Of a DNA stretch of 64,000 bases, positions 10,101 through 18,916 are shown piece by piece. A model generated the notes under the pieces. It had not been told where the DNA came from and did not search any database. It saw only the letters and a program-made list of their open reading frames with translations. Source of the stretch: an uncultured Lachnospiraceae bacterium (GTDB taxonomy: Bacteria; Bacillota; Clostridia; Lachnospirales; Lachnospiraceae); contig CAJURQ010000016.1 of NCBI GenBank assembly GCA_910588955.1, positions 8,126-72,125 on the forward strand. Reading direction: 5' to 3'. The position numbers were made by a program, and so were the translations under genes. Positions within the stretch are counted from its first letter, which is position 1. Every line of letters starts with the position of its first letter.

Positions 10101-13100
10101 CACGAAGAGAGAGATCGCGCTGAAGGCGGATCTGGATGAGAGCTATAAGGCGGGAATATATGCATCGGATATAGTAGATGAGGTGAAACAGCGGTATGAG
10201 GTGACCAATTATGTCAAAGGTCAGGAAGAGGCGTTCGTTGAGAAAGATTCTGACGGCAGGTTAAAAGCTTGGGAAGGGTATGGTCCCGACTTTTATGTGG
10301 CGGAGAAAGACAGCGGTAAACGGGTAGAGAACTATGACAAGCTCAAGAGAGACAAAACATATGAAGTAAGGTATGATACGAATGTTGAGTTGGTAGATTT
10401 TGCTGGTTGCTTTGATAGTCTGACTGGCGAGCCGATTTTTCCGGCAAGAGACTATACGGTAAAGAACGATCCTGTTGCGGAGTTTAAAGTGACGAAGGGA
10501 AATTCGAGCGTTGACTCTGTTGATTATTCCGGTACGAGTTTCAGGGGCAGAGTTCCGATTGAAGAGATCCTTATTCGGACTCAGAATGACGCAAAGGATC
10601 CCATGAAGCGGGAAGTGACCATGAGGGAAGCGATCAAATGGTCCCGCGTAATGCTCGACGGCGAGGAGAAGGAAGGGAATTTGATAGCCCTTAGGTTCAC
10701 TGCGCCTGAGGAATACGATGCGTTGCCTGAAACAGCGATGTATGAGAATGCGATCAAGGCGGCGGGCGGATATGTTCTTCCTTCAACAGGCTATAATTAC
10801 TTTACGGCAGTGTTTGACGCGACCAAAGCGTCTAAGGACCCTGTATTCAATATTCGCTGGGAAGACGGCTATGTGGAGACCTATACGCTGAACCTCAAGG
10901 ATGCCGTTAAGCTGGCAAATTTGGAGGATGCGGTTGCGCCGAAAGCGTTGGCGTTCAATGCGGCTAACGGTAAGATGGCTGTAGGCGAGACACAGCAGCT
11001 CGATGTGAAGATCACGAAAGAGCAGATGGGGGATGTGATTTACCTCGGCTATGAGAGCAGCGATACGGATAAGCTCGTTGTGACTGAAAATGGCGGGGTG
11101 ACGGCGCTTAAGATGGGACCTGCGACGGTTACGGTATTTGCGCAGCATCTGGTGAACGGCAAGGTAGAGCCGCTTAAGGACGCAAACGGCAAGTATGTGA
11201 AGAGCGCGCAGCTCAAGATTAACGTAACCAAGCTGGATGCGCCGAAGAAGGTGAAGGCGACTCCTCATGGCACATACATCGATCTGACTTTTGATGCGCC
11301 GGCTAACGGCTATCGCCGGGAGATCTATGTTGCGGAGAAAGGTAAATTTGCGAATGCGGCGGCTTTTGATAATGCGCTGAAAGGTATGAAGGAGAACCAG
11401 TGGAAGTCGAAAGGTTTTGCCATCGCGCCGATTTACAGCAGCTTGAAGATGAATAACGTTAAGGTAAAACTGCAGACGCTGGATGTGTCGAAGGACTACA
11501 CGATCTACGTGCGGAACGTGTGCGCGGTCAGAACCCTCACGGACGGAACCGGAGGCGTAGTGACGCAGGCTGCGATGAATGAGAGCGCGGCGGGCGTGGT
11601 GGTCAACGCGAAGACGAAGAAGGCTGAGGTGCAGGCACTGGATCTGGTACCTGACTTGTCCCAGAAGGGTGTGCGCTATGACGATTACGAAAGTCGGTAT
11701 ACTGTAGAATTATCCGAGATTAATAAGGGTACGGTTGTTTGTCTGACGGAAGGACAGTTTAATGAGATTCTGAATAATGGTAAACTTGCGGAAGAAACTA
11801 CGTGGATTAAGCTTCCGTTCGTGGACAAAAACTTGAAGAATACTTACGAGGTACCGAAGTTAGAGTATACCGTAAATAACTGCTGGAATAAGAAGACAGA
11901 GCGTTACGAATGGGGAACCAAGAATGATATTGCCAGCATTGATAAGAAAGGAAACCTGAAAGTAACCGGAAGCGGCTGGCTCGAGGTAAGAGTGCGCGAT
12001 ACAGTTACCGCTAAATACGCAACATGCGACATGTATGTCAATGCGCAGGCGGATTCGGTTGTGGCAGCCAAGGGCTCCGTCACGCTGTCTGTCGGACAGA
12101 GTCAGGAGCTGGAGGACTTGCTTGCCTATAAGCTGGGCAATATGAAGTTGACCGCTTACGATGGAGCGCGTCAGCTCGACATGGCGAAAGTGCGCGCCGC
12201 GATCAAAGAGCAGGAGCAGACGGAATTCTTTAAGGTAGATGAGTACAATGACCTGATAGCGATCAATGGCGGCGGTAAGCTGGTACTGGATCTGACAGAC
12301 AAGAATGTGGAGAAGGTTTCCACGACGGAAAAGGCGACAGCCAAAGTTACGATCAAGTCGAAAGATTTGGAACCGGTAAAGAGTTTGAAGGCGTGCGACG
12401 TGAGCTATGACAAATTCGGACTGACCTTCAGCTATACGGGTCACGCAGATGAATTTTTACTGGAGGTTTCCGACGCGAAGAAACCGATTTACAGTAAGGT
12501 AATCAGTCGCTGGGGGGATACGGAGCCGGTATATGCCCAGGATAAGAGCGGCAGATATATAATAGAAAGCTATACGGATGAATATGGTTACATTTATCAT
12601 TATAGAAAAGAAGTGAAGAATGCGTACCAGATACCTGACTGGTTTATCGAGGATCAAGGTATTAAGCTTTCGAAGGATTCCCAGTACACCGTAAGCCTAA
12701 CGCCGATCTATGGCGCCAATAAGGCAAAGCCGGCGGTTGCCAAGGTAAAAACGACAAAGATTCCGGCGATGAGCGGCTGGCTGCATGAGGATGAGAACTA
12801 CGATACGGATGATTGGACATGGATAGGGCTTAAGAGAGGCGGTATGTCGATCACTGTTTCGGAAGCCGACAGGGGTATTGAGCTGCATGAGTATAATGAT
12901 ACCTTACATGCAGTGTCCGGGAACACGTACACCCTGACTGCGAATCCGGAGTTTAACCGGGGTCGTGTCAATGACACGCTTGTCTGGACGGTGGGAGACG
13001 CCAAGGTGGCGAACGTCAAGGCGGCGGCAGGAACTTACTGCATTACCCTGAAGGGTCTGAAACCGGGCAGCACGACGCTGGAAGTGAAGTCAAAACTTCT

Positions 13101-13200
13101 GGGCAACAAGGTGATCGCGAGATACGATATTGAGGTAGAAGCGGTCAAAAATGCTTATGACAATGCACATTTTTATGGGGAGAATGAGCCGCGGTACTAA
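7120..13200 (+). CDS. Giant secreted protein with MBG-like and Big/fn3-like repeats
   Basis: A 2026-residue exported protein. Signal peptide 1-33 ends STALA|AP. An acidic, low-complexity linker (about 35-150) contains TESK-type repeats. At least four MBG-like modules follow (roughly 140-250, 365-465, 630-750 and 890-1005), each with a YDGK/YNGS/YDAK entry, an AGxY turn and an exit strand. A Big_2-like domain lies near 1272-1370 (MAVGETQQLDVKITKEQ). Fibronectin-like and further Big-like segments run to the C-terminus. No LPXTG motif, SLH domain, choline-binding repeat or C-terminal membrane anchor is visible, so attachment is unexplained. The start at 7120 has a GGAGGG site; an in-frame upstream ATG/GTG lies inside the promoter region and is not credible. 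It is probably monocistronic, with a strong terminator after it. Adhesin or matrix function is an inference. Confidence 0.85.
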   Translation: MGKTKKLRLVKRMLAMMLAVAMSVTMVPSTALAAPADDTAAENIVLETGENGDTNTPGNPENIAPEDDDESEDDESVKEKDVNDDASDGDADQNDKETLDDGSTESKDESTESKDGSTESKMETNEAGGETPAAKPAYEISLSGELGTKAEYNGSEQFADILYYVTLKKDGEEVSGDGVTCTWKEKGADGYAAMAAGAKPTNAGSYQAVLNYPPQDGVHDGAELTQEFEITKAPVRITLRSEGLYVKPGTKKSAIAVPVIDGVIQGTDGDVYVLESADLALAIDSIKDAVTDEELDDDDVLTNDGDYAIVLTPSYKADLAAEKKAQFEKNFELKPFTADIEMADLIYTEVTVKLADAHKQEGETEASQITKEYDGKAKDAPEKTKDYTVTVKYQDTDGTMKEITDAETTGEWEPYEGSALDANGKVKAPTNAGYYTYKVVYPGKDGVYAGSETYFFVEITQAELKVEAKNASPLTVPENITVGEVLAKIEYKVTDKDGKDVTEDVKAKHIWGTSYSSSGRSQIYEPLFTVEESSDGTTWSPISKYNTSQNLVKGTQYRVTFTGRKAVLNASGSYTNIIDDIDSSSVNGVDPNYTTVSAGKELAIKVEDGTKGKIDVSGLLGENKGAKTIKELVPKQYDGKAIYVSRSAYKNVVKLVKEDGTPIPTEQHEFTYTWYRYRGGDRIDAELAGADQSNTNWSEVRNMVSPQDAGVYKLEISYEDKIDPETFNYADPEVVYFAIDPRQVIITPKAESYEVLEGRSVGDFFYGDKEIEYEAKAADGKSLPEEDVYPRGQIVKKTTATPAVQDECYDQDDYNWDTYFERKDGVSYVLQGLEMRYRDEWGDYSADSNYTCTADELVDGARKSTPLNTETKPVSVVPMGDQKITITADTTKWAAKEKVYDAKPFEVKDLVPDGMVSVKKADGTEVSGLKLTYEVYYEDEWGYGNHDELKYVVDAGSYELYVRFDGDKDYAPFGWNDEADYPAKLGVKLGTFKITKREIALKADLDESYKAGIYASDIVDEVKQRYEVTNYVKGQEEAFVEKDSDGRLKAWEGYGPDFYVAEKDSGKRVENYDKLKRDKTYEVRYDTNVELVDFAGCFDSLTGEPIFPARDYTVKNDPVAEFKVTKGNSSVDSVDYSGTSFRGRVPIEEILIRTQNDAKDPMKREVTMREAIKWSRVMLDGEEKEGNLIALRFTAPEEYDALPETAMYENAIKAAGGYVLPSTGYNYFTAVFDATKASKDPVFNIRWEDGYVETYTLNLKDAVKLANLEDAVAPKALAFNAANGKMAVGETQQLDVKITKEQMGDVIYLGYESSDTDKLVVTENGGVTALKMGPATVTVFAQHLVNGKVEPLKDANGKYVKSAQLKINVTKLDAPKKVKATPHGTYIDLTFDAPANGYRREIYVAEKGKFANAAAFDNALKGMKENQWKSKGFAIAPIYSSLKMNNVKVKLQTLDVSKDYTIYVRNVCAVRTLTDGTGGVVTQAAMNESAAGVVVNAKTKKAEVQALDLVPDLSQKGVRYDDYESRYTVELSEINKGTVVCLTEGQFNEILNNGKLAEETTWIKLPFVDKNLKNTYEVPKLEYTVNNCWNKKTERYEWGTKNDIASIDKKGNLKVTGSGWLEVRVRDTVTAKYATCDMYVNAQADSVVAAKGSVTLSVGQSQELEDLLAYKLGNMKLTAYDGARQLDMAKVRAAIKEQEQTEFFKVDEYNDLIAINGGGKLVLDLTDKNVEKVSTTEKATAKVTIKSKDLEPVKSLKACDVSYDKFGLTFSYTGHADEFLLEVSDAKKPIYSKVISRWGDTEPVYAQDKSGRYIIESYTDEYGYIYHYRKEVKNAYQIPDWFIEDQGIKLSKDSQYTVSLTPIYGANKAKPAVAKVKTTKIPAMSGWLHEDENYDTDDWTWIGLKRGGMSITVSEADRGIELHEYNDTLHAVSGNTYTLTANPEFNRGRVNDTLVWTVGDAKVANVKAAAGTYCITLKGLKPGSTTLEVKSKLLGNKVIARYDIEVEAVKNAYDNAHFYGENEPRY

Positions 13201-13256
13201 GAACGGCATCGTATCGTTCTCTGAGAAAAAGGGCTTCTGTGTGAGACATTATATTT

Positions 13257-13309
13257 AAAGAAGAAACACCCGCGGCGAAGAGACGTCTGCGGGTGTTTCT
13301 TCTTTTTTT
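13257..13309 (+). terminator. Strong terminator of the giant secreted protein gene
   Basis: A perfect 17-bp inverted repeat (13257-13273 with 13289-13305, core ACACCCGC/GCGGGTGT) has a 15-base loop and continues into a T run, about 60 bases after the stop. Confidence 0.9.
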
Positions 13310-13371
13310 GCTCTTGCAAGTTGTATACCAGACAACTTGTGCAAAATGTATGTAAAATATGAATAAAAAGA

Positions 13372-13400
13372 TTGACAATTTATCGGCATGTAGATATAAT
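13372..13400 (+). promoter_or_regulatory. Consensus promoter upstream of the sugar-binding lipoprotein gene
   Basis: TTGACA (13372-13377), 17-base spacer, TATAAT (13395-13400). It implies a leader of about 210 bases before the ATG at 13619. Upstream, AAGTTGTATACCAGACAACTT (13318-13338, 21 bases with the outer pair) forms a palindrome of AraR-like half-sites. A second TTGACA occurs at 13492 with a poor -10 box. Between 13201 and 13618 there is otherwise only the terminator at 13257 and the operator at 13546. Confidence 0.85.
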
Positions 13401-13545
13401 GGAACTATCATCTTGGCTTTATGATGGTAAAAGTGCACAGAACGACCTGCGTATTAAGCGCCTGATAAGCAAAAACTTCCAATTTACCGATTTGACAAAA
13501 AACTAAAATAATTTAAAAATCGGCAAATTGTCAGGTGTACAACTT

Positions 13546-13561
13546 ATAGGTACGTACAGAC
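13546..13561. promoter_or_regulatory. AraR-like operator in the chvE-type leader
   Basis: ATAGGTACGTACAGAC matches the Bacillus AraR box ATTTGTACGTACAAAT at 12 of 16 positions, with an intact GTACGTAC core. A related box precedes the isomerase gene, and an AraR-type repressor is encoded between them. Confidence 0.5.
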
Positions 13562-13618
13562 AAGTTGGCTGTGCAAAACAATTATTCTTATTTAAATCTA
13601 ATAGGGAGGAAGAAAGAC

Positions 13619-14794
13619 ATGAAAAAGAAAGTTTTAGGCACATTCTTAAGCGTAGCAATGGTTGCTTCTATGCTTGTAGGCTGTGGCGGCGGTTCTGCAG
13701 AGACAGCAGCTCCCGCGGCGACAGAGGCTCCGGCAGCAGAGGCGGAGGCTCCCGCAGCTGAGGCAGAAGAAGCTCCTGCAGCGGACGCAGCAGAGGCTCC
13801 GGCAGCATCCGGCGGCAAGAAGGTTGGCGTGGCAATGCCTACCCAGTCTTCCGAGAGATGGATCAACGACGGCGCGAACATGAAGGCACAGCTCGAGGCT
13901 CTCGGCTACGAGGTAGACCTTCAGTACGCAGAGGATGATGTACAGGCACAGGTTTCCCAGATCGAGAACATGATCGCTTCCGGCGTTAACTGCTTGGTTA
14001 TCGCTTCTATCGACTCTGACGCTCTGGTAAACGTAGAGGCTCAGGCGAAGGATGCAGGCATCCCGATCATCGCTTACGACCGTCTGCTGATGAACACGGA
14101 CGCGGTTTCCTACTACGCTACCTTCGATAACAAGGGTGTTGGTACGGCAATCGGTAAGTACATTGAGGACAATGCAGGTCTTGATCCTGCAGACCCGAAG
14201 ACCATCGAGTTCTTCATGGGTTCTCCTGATGATAACAACGCACATATGCTTTACGCAGGGCTGATGGAAGTGCTTCAGCCTTATCTGGACAACGGCGCAC
14301 TGGTTTGTAAGTCCGGCAGAACTTCTTTCGACGACACCTGTATTCTGAGATGGTCTCAGGAGACCGCGCAGCAGAACTGTGAGAATTATCTGACAGGTTT
14401 CTACGCTGACGAGGATCTTGACATCTGCGCTACCGCTTTCGACGGTTTCGCATACGGCTGTAAGGCAGCTCTTGAGGGCGCTGGTTACACAGACGCTAAC
14501 TGGCCGATGATCACAGGTCAGGATGCAGAGCTGATGGCAACCAAGAACATCATCTCCGGCAAGCAGACCATGTCCATCTACAAGGATACCCGTCTCTTAG
14601 CTGAGAAGTGCGTTACCATGGTGCAGGCAGTGCTTGAGGGTGCAGAGCCCGAGATCAACGACACCGAGCAGTACAACAACGGTAAGATCGTAGTTCCTTC
14701 TTACCTGTGCACACCTGTAGCGGTTGACCAGTCCAACTACAAAGAGATCATCGTAGAAGGCGGTTACTACACAGAGGAGCAGTTAGCTGAGTAA
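13619..14794 (+). CDS. chvE: ChvE-type multiple-sugar-binding lipoprotein
   Basis: Extracytoplasmic sugar-binding lipoprotein of 391 residues that delivers sugar to the permease encoded downstream. The signal peptide ends in lipobox LVGC (Cys22). A 45-residue Ala/Glu/Pro linker with repeated EAPAAEAE units follows, then a periplasmic-binding-protein type I fold starting KKVGVAMPTQSSERW. The closest family by eye is ChvE/XylF. The start at 13619 has a GGGAGGA site; upstream in-frame residues are not supported. The operon order chvE-gguA-gguB next to AraR and arabinose enzymes makes L-arabinose the likely main ligand, though ChvE proteins can bind several aldoses. Confidence 0.92.
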   Translation: MKKKVLGTFLSVAMVASMLVGCGGGSAETAAPAATEAPAAEAEAPAAEAEEAPAADAAEAPAASGGKKVGVAMPTQSSERWINDGANMKAQLEALGYEVDLQYAEDDVQAQVSQIENMIASGVNCLVIASIDSDALVNVEAQAKDAGIPIIAYDRLLMNTDAVSYYATFDNKGVGTAIGKYIEDNAGLDPADPKTIEFFMGSPDDNNAHMLYAGLMEVLQPYLDNGALVCKSGRTSFDDTCILRWSQETAQQNCENYLTGFYADEDLDICATAFDGFAYGCKAALEGAGYTDANWPMITGQDAELMATKNIISGKQTMSIYKDTRLLAEKCVTMVQAVLEGAEPEINDTEQYNNGKIVVPSYLCTPVAVDQSNYKEIIVEGGYYTEEQLAE

Positions 14795-14814
14795 TCTTTT
14801 ATAAGATTTCAGGA

Positions 14815-14840
14815 GGGCGGCGGCAAATATGCTGCCGCCC
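14815..14840 (+). terminator. Intercistronic hairpin after the binding-protein gene
   Basis: An 11-bp GC-rich stem (GGGCGGCGGCA / TGCTGCCGCCC, one G-U pair) with loop AATA, followed by TTATT. Its position between binding protein and ATPase suggests partial termination or 3' mRNA protection, giving an excess of binding protein. Confidence 0.65.
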
Positions 14841-14871
14841 TTATTCAATAAAAGAGAAGGGAGTTGGGAAA

Positions 14872-16431
14872 ATGTCGGATTACATCTTGGAAATGAACCA
14901 CATTGTCAAGGAATTTTCAGGTGTCCGGGCGCTGGATGATGTAAATCTGAAAGTAAAACGCGGAGAAATCCATGCTCTGTGCGGCGAGAACGGGGCGGGA
15001 AAATCCACGCTGATGAACGTCCTCTCGGGCGTCTGGCCACACGGTACATATTCCGGCGATGTTGTGTACAAGGGGGAGACATGTAAGTTCCATAATCTGA
15101 GGGACAGTGAAGCGAAGGGTATCGTTATTATCCATCAGGAGCTTGCGCTTAGTCCGCTTCTCTCGGTGGCGGAGAACGTGTTCTTGGGCAACGAGCAGCT
15201 GGCGGCAAAAGGGGTTATCGACTGGACGAAGACGAGACAGCGCGCGCAGGAGATGCTTGCGCGGGTAGGTCTGGAGCACGAGGATGTGAATGTGCCGGTT
15301 AACTCTCTGGGCGTAGGCAAACAGCAGCTGATTGAAATTGCGAAAGCGATGGCGAAGAAGGTTGAGCTTTTAATCCTCGACGAGCCGACTGCGGCGCTCA
15401 ATGACGAGGAGAGTAAAAAACTTCTGGACATTATGCTGGAGCTTAAGAAACAGGGAATTACCTGTATTATTATTTCCCATAAGTTAAATGAGATTGAATA
15501 TGTATCTGACTCTGTGACGATCATCCGTGACGGAAAGACGATTGAGACGCTGATCAAGGGCGAGGACGACATGTCCGAAGATCGCGTGATCAAGGGCATG
15601 GTTGGACGTGAGATGACCAACCGTTATCCGGCGCGCGAAGACGTGAAGATTGGCGATACGATCTTTGAAGTCAAGGACTGGAATGTCTTCCATCCGGATG
15701 ACGCGGAACGTCAGGTTTTGAAAAATATTAACATCAGTGTCCGGGCGGGCGAGGTAGTGGGTCTTGCCGGATTGATGGGCGCGGGGCGTACCGAGTTCGC
15801 CATGAGCGTATTTGGGCACAGCTACGGGCAGAAGATTTCCGGAACCGTTAAGATCAACGGCAAGGAAGTGGAGATGAAGACCGTGAAGCAGGCGATTGAC
15901 TCCAAGCTTGCATATGTGTCCGAGGACAGAAAGGTTTACGGGCTGAACCTGATCGGCGAGATCAAGGAGAATATGACCATAGCGGCGCGCCCGAAATTCT
16001 TCTCCAAACACGGCGTGATCAACGGAAACGACGAGATTGTTGCGGCGGAAGAATATAAGAAGAGAATCAATGTCAAGGCTACTTCCATTGAGCAGGTGGT
16101 CGGCTCTTTGTCGGGTGGTAACCAGCAGAAGGTGGTTCTGGCGAAGTGGATGCTGACGCAGCCGGATGTGCTGATTCTGGATGAGCCTACGCGCGGTATC
16201 GACGTAGGTGCGAAATACGAGATCTACTGTGTTATCAATGAGCTGGCAAAAGCCGGAAAAGCGGTGCTCATTATCTCCTCCGAAATGCCGGAAATCATCG
16301 GTACTTGCGACAGAACTTATGTGATTAATGAGGGGCAGATCGCGGGCGAACTGAATCACGAGGAGCTGACACAGGAAAAAATTATGCAGTGTATTATGGC
16401 ACATAATAGAAAGGGTGATGGAAATGAATGA
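14872..16431 (+). CDS. gguA: Multiple-sugar ABC transporter ATP-binding protein (GguA-like)
   Basis: A 519-residue protein with two fused ABC domains, acting at the inner face of the membrane. The first Walker A is GENGAGKST (about residues 38-46), with signature region NSLGVGKQQLIEIAKA and Walker B LLILDEPTAAL. The second domain carries EDRK, SGGNQQKVVLAKW and LILDEPTRGID near residues 415-445. The second Walker A is degenerate (GLMGAGRTE), as is normal in this family. It overlaps the permease start by 8 bases. The MSDYILEMNHIVKEF beginning and gene order match GguA/XylG types. Arabinose or general aldose transport is inferred from the neighbours. Confidence 0.93.
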   Translation: MSDYILEMNHIVKEFSGVRALDDVNLKVKRGEIHALCGENGAGKSTLMNVLSGVWPHGTYSGDVVYKGETCKFHNLRDSEAKGIVIIHQELALSPLLSVAENVFLGNEQLAAKGVIDWTKTRQRAQEMLARVGLEHEDVNVPVNSLGVGKQQLIEIAKAMAKKVELLILDEPTAALNDEESKKLLDIMLELKKQGITCIIISHKLNEIEYVSDSVTIIRDGKTIETLIKGEDDMSEDRVIKGMVGREMTNRYPAREDVKIGDTIFEVKDWNVFHPDDAERQVLKNINISVRAGEVVGLAGLMGAGRTEFAMSVFGHSYGQKISGTVKINGKEVEMKTVKQAIDSKLAYVSEDRKVYGLNLIGEIKENMTIAARPKFFSKHGVINGNDEIVAAEEYKKRINVKATSIEQVVGSLSGGNQQKVVLAKWMLTQPDVLILDEPTRGIDVGAKYEIYCVINELAKAGKAVLIISSEMPEIIGTCDRTYVINEGQIAGELNHEELTQEKIMQCIMAHNRKGDGNE

Positions 16432-17596
16432 GAAGAAAAAAGTAGTTAATCTTGACATGAAACAGTACGGTATGTTTCTGGCGCTTATTGCCATCTATGT
16501 GATTTTTGCCATTATGACGGGCGGGAAGAACCTCTCCCCGGCGAATATTAACAACCTTATCATGCAGAACGGTTATGTGGTCATTCTGGCAATCGGTATG
16601 CTGCTGTGCGTACTGACCGGTAACGTCGATCTGGGCGTCGGCTCTGTTGTAGCGCTCACCGGCGCGGCGGCAGGTATCATTTTGATTGACTACAAGATGA
16701 ATATGTGGATCGCGATCTTTGTGGCATTGCTGATTGGTCTTCTGGTAGGCATGTTTGCGGGATTCTTCATTGCTTATCTGGATATCCCGCCTTTCGTTGT
16801 AACGCTCGCTACGATGCTGATGGGGCGCGGACTTACATACACGCTTTTGAAAGCGCAGACAAAGGGTCCCCACCCGGACAACTATGTGTATCTGGGCGCA
16901 GGTTTCCTTCCCACGGCAAAAATCAGCTTTGGAGACGGCACGCTGGATCTGGTTTGTATCGCGGTGGCGATTGTTGCGTCTGTGGCGCTGGTTCTCAATG
17001 AGATCCGCAGCATCAAGACGAAAGAGAAATATAATTTTGCGACCAATCCTCTGTGGCAGGTTGCGCTGAAACTTGTGGTTATGCTCTTTATTATCTGGTT
17101 CTGCTTTATCAAACTGGCACAGTACAACGGACTTCCGTTCGTGCTTGTTATCATGGCGCTGCTGATTGCCCTGTACGGGTTTATCACGAGCAAGACGGTG
17201 GCGGGTCGTCAGATTTACGCGCTGGGCGGCAACAGAAAGGCGGCAAACCTGTCCGGTATCGACACAAAGAAGGTATTCTTCTGGGTATACACCAACATGG
17301 GTATTTTGAGTGCGGTTGCCGGTATCGTTTTGTCGGCGCGTAACTCCTCCTCCACACCGAAGGCGGGCGACGGTTTCGAGATGGATGCGATTGCGTCCTG
17401 TTATATCGGCGGCGCGGCTGTTGCCGGTGGTGCCGGTACCATCATGGGTGCGGTAGTCGGCGCGTTTATCATGGGTATTCTGAATAACGGTATGTCGCTG
17501 TACGGCTGGTCTACAGATATCCAGAAGATCGTGAAAGGTGCGGTTCTTCTCGGAGCCGTTACCGTGGACGTTATCTCCAAGAGAAAGAAGGGCTAA
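16424..17596 (+). CDS. gguB: Multiple-sugar ABC transporter permease (GguB-like)
   Basis: Permease of 390 residues with roughly ten hydrophobic segments and the family loops GNVDLGVGSVVALTGAAAG and IGGAAVAGGAGTIMGA. It is longer than ribose permeases and has the extended middle part typical of XylH/GguB. Three in-frame starts occur at 16415-16424; ATG 16424 is best spaced (8 bases) from AGAAAGGG and overlaps the ATPase stop. A stem-loop without a T run follows, so transcription may continue into the regulator gene. Confidence 0.92.
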   Translation: MNEKKKVVNLDMKQYGMFLALIAIYVIFAIMTGGKNLSPANINNLIMQNGYVVILAIGMLLCVLTGNVDLGVGSVVALTGAAAGIILIDYKMNMWIAIFVALLIGLLVGMFAGFFIAYLDIPPFVVTLATMLMGRGLTYTLLKAQTKGPHPDNYVYLGAGFLPTAKISFGDGTLDLVCIAVAIVASVALVLNEIRSIKTKEKYNFATNPLWQVALKLVVMLFIIWFCFIKLAQYNGLPFVLVIMALLIALYGFITSKTVAGRQIYALGGNRKAANLSGIDTKKVFFWVYTNMGILSAVAGIVLSARNSSSTPKAGDGFEMDAIASCYIGGAAVAGGAGTIMGAVVGAFIMGILNNGMSLYGWSTDIQKIVKGAVLLGAVTVDVISKRKKG

Positions 17597-17658
17597 GCAA
17601 TTCGGTTCGTATACGCAAAAAAGTGTGGACAGCGTGGCGAAGCGCAGTCCTGACAAAG

Positions 17659-17686
17659 CAAGGGCTGCCTGAACGGGCAGCCCTTG
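17659..17686 (+). terminator. Hairpin between permease and regulator genes (attenuator or weak terminator)
   Basis: A perfect 11-bp stem CAAGGGCTGCC / GGCAGCCCTTG with a 6-base loop. There is no T run, so it more likely limits or stabilises the transcript than ends it. Confidence 0.5.
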
Positions 17687-17733
17687 TGCGCGTATATGCA
17701 GAGTCGGAAAACGGTGTAGATAAGGGGAGTAAA

Positions 17734-18813
17734 ATGGAAAAGGCAACACCTAAGTACATGGAACTGGTCAGGTGGATCAACGAACAGATAGAGTCAAAAA
17801 ATCTTGTGCCGGGGCAGAAGATGTATTCGGAAAACACACTGAAAGAGATGTTTGGCGTGAGCCGGCAGACGGTCAGACACGCTATCGGCGTTTTGGAAAA
17901 TGAGGGGGTCATTCGCCGGATACAGGGGAGCGGCACTTACATCAACGATAACCGCCTTGCGAATCTGACGAAGAGGATGCGCGTTTCCGTGGTGACGACT
18001 TATGTGGACGGATATATCTTTCCGCGGACCATACAGGGCATAGAGAACGTGCTCTTGGAGGCGGGCTATTCGGTGCAGATCGCTTTTACCAACAACCAGC
18101 ACGGGCGGGAGAAGACCATTCTCGAGGATATCATCAGCCGGGACGAGGTGTCCGGGCTGATTGTAGAGCCTACGAAGAGCGGCATTCCCAATCCCAACCT
18201 GCGGCTTTATCAGGAGATCCGCAAGAAACGGATCCCGGTTATCTTTATCAACAGCTTTTATCCGCAGTTAAAAATTCCGCACGTGTCCATCAACGATCAT
18301 ATGGCGGGCTGGAAAATGACGAAGTACCTGCTTTCTATGGGGCATAAAAAAATCGGCGGCATTTTTAAGCTGGACGACGGACAGGGGCAGGCGCGCTTTT
18401 CGGGGTATATGGATGCAATGATGGACGCCGGGCTGGAAGTGGACGACAGGCAGATTGTCTGGGTGGACACGGAGGAGAAGCAGCATCTGGAAAAGGCGGC
18501 GGCAAAGGTGTTGGAGCGTTTCAGGGAATGCACGGCGGTGTTCTGCTACAATGATGAGGTGGCATTCGGGCTTCTGGATATTTTTAAGAAAAACGACATC
18601 CGCGTTCCGCAGGATATTTCTGTGGCGAGCGTGGATGATTCGGAGTTGGCAATTCTCGGGGAGGTGCCTATCGCCTCCACACCGCACCCGATGGAGCGTC
18701 TGGGCGGAAAGGCGGCGGAAAACCTGCTTCGTATGATCAAAGATCCGGGGTTTGACGCGACCTATGAGTTTGAGGTGGATGTTGTGCCGCGGCGGTCGGT
18801 GAGGAAGATATAA
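17734..18813 (+). CDS. araR: AraR-type arabinose repressor (GntR DNA-binding domain plus LacI-type sensor)
   Basis: A 359-residue chimeric regulator. Residues 1-75 form a GntR winged helix (MYSENTLKEMFGVSRQTVRH, RIQGSGTYIND). From about residue 85 there is a LacI/GalR-type sugar-binding domain (VEPTKSGIPNP, HVSINDHMAGWKMTKYLLSM, ASVDDSELAILGEVPIAST). This fusion defines AraR, which releases DNA on binding L-arabinose. ATG 17734 has a GGGGAG site; longer in-frame reading upstream crosses the hairpin at 17659 and is rejected. Matching operators are visible at 13546, 18836 and possibly 18917, so it probably represses both the transporter and the catabolic genes. Confidence 0.92.
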   Translation: MEKATPKYMELVRWINEQIESKNLVPGQKMYSENTLKEMFGVSRQTVRHAIGVLENEGVIRRIQGSGTYINDNRLANLTKRMRVSVVTTYVDGYIFPRTIQGIENVLLEAGYSVQIAFTNNQHGREKTILEDIISRDEVSGLIVEPTKSGIPNPNLRLYQEIRKKRIPVIFINSFYPQLKIPHVSINDHMAGWKMTKYLLSMGHKKIGGIFKLDDGQGQARFSGYMDAMMDAGLEVDDRQIVWVDTEEKQHLEKAAAKVLERFRECTAVFCYNDEVAFGLLDIFKKNDIRVPQDISVASVDDSELAILGEVPIASTPHPMERLGGKAAENLLRMIKDPGFDATYEFEVDVVPRRSVRKI

Positions 18814-18835
18814 AAATGACATATACAACTTGCGT

Positions 18836-18851
18836 ATTTGTATGTACAAGT
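18836..18851. promoter_or_regulatory. AraR-like operator upstream of the isomerase gene
   Basis: ATTTGTATGTACAAGT agrees with the AraR box ATTTGTACGTACAAAT at 14 of 16 positions. It lies just after the regulator stop and about 245 bases before araA. Confidence 0.7.
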
Positions 18852-18916
18852 AGTAAACTGTAAGATATAAAGAGTCAAGCGAACTGCGCAAAAGGCTATG
18901 GAATACTGTATACAAT

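Noticed and set aside
16394..17749. Long antisense frame over the permease gene (and similar ones at 3244-4110 and 19372-20448)
   Set aside because: These are His/Arg-rich mirror images of well-identified genes in GC-rich codon use, without ribosome sites.
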